Assembly: GCA_030535455.1 (NCBI GenBank)
Contig: JAUNJY010000006.1
Span: 58,574 to 122,573 of the forward strand
Reading direction: 5' to 3'
Length of the DNA: 64,000 nt
DNA from: a bacterium
GTDB lineage: Bacteria > Bacillota > Clostridia > Lachnospirales > Lachnospiraceae
Shown one piece after another: positions 61,966 through 64,000 of this stretch. The first letter of the stretch is position 1, and every line of letters begins with the position of its first letter. The notes below the pieces were generated by a model. It was not told where the DNA came from, made no database searches, and was given only the letters and a program-made list of their open reading frames with translations. A program made the translations under genes and the position numbers.

Positions 61966-63897
61966 ATGTTTAACATGAAAAGAAAACTCATTACATGTGG
62001 TTTAATCTTCACATTAGCTGTAGGTGCAGTTGGTTGTGGACAAAAAACTGAAAGTAATGATCAAGTACAGACACCAAGTCTTTCCTTTACAGCTGGAGAA
62101 TACTCCGCAACAGGAACTGGTAGAAATGGTGACATTAACGTAACTGTTAAATTTACAGAAAACAAAATTGAGTCAGTTGTTGTTGGAGAACACACTGAAA
62201 CAGCTGGAATCGCTACTCCAGCAATCGAACAAATTCCAGTAGCAATCACTGAAGGACAAACTCTTAAAGTGGATGCTGTAACTGGTGCAACACTTACTTC
62301 CAATGGAATCCTTGATGCAGTTGCTGATTGTGTAAAACAAGCAAACGGTGATGTAGAAGCATTAAAGAGTATTGAAGTATCAAAAGAGGATACAAAAAAA
62401 GATGCTGAAGTATATGATACTGATATCGTTATTGTAGGTGGCGGTGCTGCTGGTCTTACAGCTGCAATAAGTGCTTCCTCTAATGGTTCTTCTGTAATCG
62501 TAGTAGAAAAAGGTGCTTCTCTTGCTGTAGCAAACGGTGCTAATGCTGGTGGTCCAATCGCTGTTGGAACTAAGGTACAAAAAGAAGAAGGCGAAGACCT
62601 TACAATTGAAACATTATATAATCACATGAACGACTATGCAAATAGTACTATTAATAGTGCATTATTAAGAAACGTTCTTGATAAAACTGGCGAAACTATG
62701 GACTTATTCCAAGATCTTGGCCTTACTCTTTCTTTAAGACAAGATGCTTATGGTGTAGGCTTCAGAGCTCGTCTTAAAATTGCTGAAAAAGGATTAGACA
62801 GAACTACTCCACAAGAGCAGTTAGTACTTAAAAATGGCGGACAGTTCTTATACAACACAACTGGTGAATCCATCATTATGAACGAAAACAACGAAGCTGT
62901 TGGTATCAAAGCGAAAAAAGCGGATGGTACTGAAGTAACTGTAAATGCAAAAGCGGTATTAATCTCTACTGGTGGTTACCTTGGAAGCCAAGAAGTAATC
63001 AGTGAAAAATTCGGAGATGTAACAGTTAATCCATTAGGTAACACTCTTTCTACTGGTGACGGAATCAAAATGATTTCTGAAGTTGGTGGTGTAGAAGACC
63101 GTAACTGGGGTATCGTAGCAAACGAATTCTCTGCTTCTAACGCTAAAAACGGTGCTTGGAATTCTAAGACTTCTAACCAAAACTTACGTTTCGGTATCTA
63201 CGGTGGTTTATTAGTTAACAGCGAAGGTAACCGTTTCTTTAATGAACAAATCATGGCGGAAGAACCACTTGCTGGTGCTGAAGCAACTCTTCGTCAAGGT
63301 AAATACTATGTAGTTATGGACGAAGCTTACTACAACAGTGTATGTGAACAAGGTATCTTCAAGACTTTAGGTTCTCCACAATCTTGGATTGCTGGTGTTA
63401 ACTGTCTTTCTGACTCTGCTCCAGAAGGTGCACACATTAAAGTATTAACAGAAGCAAAAGCTCAATTACAAGAAGCAATTGATCAAGGATGGGGCTTCAA
63501 AGCTAACACAATCGAAGAAGCTGCTGAACATTTTGGTTTAGAAAACTTAGTAACTACTGTTGCAGCTTACAATGAATTTGCTAAAAACGGTAAAGATACT
63601 CAATTCTACAAAGATGCTACTTTCTTAACAAGTGTATCCGAAGGTCCTATCTACGTATTTGAATACGAAGCTAGTGCTTGGTGTACAATTGGTGGTATGA
63701 AAGTTGATGATTCTTTAAGAGTTGTTGATAAAACAAATACTGCTATCAAAGGTTTATATGCTGCAGGTGTTGATGCAGGAAGTATGTTTACTTCTCCATA
63801 CTATGACAATGAAGGTTCCGCTTTAGGTTTATCTTTCGGTTCTGGTACACTTGTTGGTTTAAACATGACTGAATATGTAAAATCTTTATCTAAATAA
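61966..63897 (+). CDS. Extracytoplasmic flavinylated fumarate-reductase-like lipoprotein (FMN-binding domain plus FAD domain)
   Basis: 643 residues. A lipoprotein signal (lipobox AVGC near residue 25) is followed by an FMN_bind domain (about 45-125) with the flavinylation motif DAVTGATLTS, where ApbE attaches FMN to Thr/Ser. Then comes an FAD_binding_2 domain with DIVIVGGGAAGLTAA and the late GGMKVDDSLRVVDK and GLYAAGVDAGSMF. There is no heme-binding CxxCH, so electrons must arrive through flavins. Family members reduce fumarate, urocanate, acrylates or similar acceptors outside the membrane; the substrate here is unknown. ATG at 61966 follows GGAGGG. It is controlled by the divergent MerR gene. 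Confidence 0.9.
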   Translation: MFNMKRKLITCGLIFTLAVGAVGCGQKTESNDQVQTPSLSFTAGEYSATGTGRNGDINVTVKFTENKIESVVVGEHTETAGIATPAIEQIPVAITEGQTLKVDAVTGATLTSNGILDAVADCVKQANGDVEALKSIEVSKEDTKKDAEVYDTDIVIVGGGAAGLTAAISASSNGSSVIVVEKGASLAVANGANAGGPIAVGTKVQKEEGEDLTIETLYNHMNDYANSTINSALLRNVLDKTGETMDLFQDLGLTLSLRQDAYGVGFRARLKIAEKGLDRTTPQEQLVLKNGGQFLYNTTGESIIMNENNEAVGIKAKKADGTEVTVNAKAVLISTGGYLGSQEVISEKFGDVTVNPLGNTLSTGDGIKMISEVGGVEDRNWGIVANEFSASNAKNGAWNSKTSNQNLRFGIYGGLLVNSEGNRFFNEQIMAEEPLAGAEATLRQGKYYVVMDEAYYNSVCEQGIFKTLGSPQSWIAGVNCLSDSAPEGAHIKVLTEAKAQLQEAIDQGWGFKANTIEEAAEHFGLENLVTTVAAYNEFAKNGKDTQFYKDATFLTSVSEGPIYVFEYEASAWCTIGGMKVDDSLRVVDKTNTAIKGLYAAGVDAGSMFTSPYYDNEGSALGLSFGSGTLVGLNMTEYVKSLSK

Positions 63898-63918
63898 TTA
63901 AGGTTCCTATTCATAAAA

Positions 63919-63946
63919 AAGCGTGCTCATTTTCATGAGTACGCTT
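63919..63946 (+). terminator. Terminator hairpin after the flavoprotein gene, lacking its T-tract
   Basis: AAGCGTGCTCAT pairs with ATGAGTACGCTT. Instead of T residues it is followed at once by CAGACTGTAGACAA, exactly as the left hairpin copies at the two family A elements are followed by the element end. Confidence 0.7.
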
Positions 63947-64000
63947 CAGACTGTAGACAACTAACCACACCATTTTGGTGTGATTAGTTGTCTTTTTTCT
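63947..64000 (+). mobile_element. Probable terminus of a third family A-related element (runs off the window)
   Basis: CAGACTGTAGACAA (63947-63960) is identical to the inward-read right end of copy 2, so an element in the opposite orientation may begin here. The following bases differ from copies 1 and 2 and form a hairpin (GACAACTAA-CACACC / GGTGTG-TTAGTTGTC) with a T-run, which could itself terminate transcription. Confidence 0.45.

Overview
The window is AT-rich DNA from a low-GC Gram-positive anaerobe, most likely a member of the Lachnospiraceae (Clostridia). This is inferred from gene content, not from a search: pyruvate phosphate dikinase, GlnRS, a CIRCE-controlled groESL operon, the era-yqzL-recO-glyQS order, clostridial proteins of the DUF6062, DUF2225 and DUF1540 type, a ZTP riboswitch before purH, and two very large secreted polysaccharidases that suit a plant- or glucan-degrading fermenter. 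No tRNA, rRNA, phage, CRISPR array or transposase gene was found. Most of the window is conserved core genome, with the unusual material concentrated between genes.

Layout. 1-7 kb: a partial CPBP protease, a small membrane protein, the first ammonium-channel/P-II fusion gene (amt1) with a long hairpin-rich leader, then leftward genes for a D,D-carboxypeptidase, methylglyoxal synthase, a YeiH-type transporter and IlvE. 7-13.5 kb: a secreted family-9 pectate lyase, a GreA-like factor with a GNAT enzyme, and a TetR/EFR1-ferredoxin pair with twin operators. 13.7-24.2 kb: a leftward housekeeping run (M16C peptidase, era, yqzL, recO, glyQS, an unknown membrane protein, ppdK). 24.4-32.3 kb: an ABC-2 exporter with a membrane-anchored partner, a short GntR regulator, leftward purH under a ZTP riboswitch, and a rightward group of DUF1461 protein, dCMP deaminase and amidase. 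32.3-36.6 kb: a giant secreted GH16 glucanase. 37-49.5 kb: guaB, groESL, a Cys/His-rich DUF6062 protein, DUF2225 protein and glnS, a SleB-like hydrolase, a eukaryotic-type HisA, a DUF1540 protein between two DnaA-box pairs, and a receiver-TM-BIG2 protein. 49.8-51.6 kb: the second amt/P-II fusion. 52.4-60.9 kb: a complete phosphate module, nptA-phoP-phoR and hpr-like-pstS-pstC-pstA-pstB-phoU, both units preceded by Pho-box-like repeats in the same register. 61-64 kb: a MerR regulator diverging from a flavinylated reductase lipoprotein.

The best candidate for something undescribed is a family of about 235-bp non-coding elements with imperfect terminal inverted repeats. Two copies (27624-27858 and 51643-51876) each sit between two exact copies of a complete intrinsic-terminator hairpin. 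The hairpin differs between loci, so it looks like a target duplication of 25-31 bp; in each pair only the distal copy keeps its T-tract. A third terminus of the same kind lies at the end of the window and gives a testable prediction. A second structured repeat family (about 1142-1275 and the complement of 36772-36904) shows compensatory base changes in its first stem. Other notable points are two amt leaders that share a promoter-proximal attenuator, a circularly permuted PstS, a degenerate HPr as first gene of the Pho-controlled pst operon, and tandem duplications of gene 3' ends after ppdK and after the SleB-like gene.
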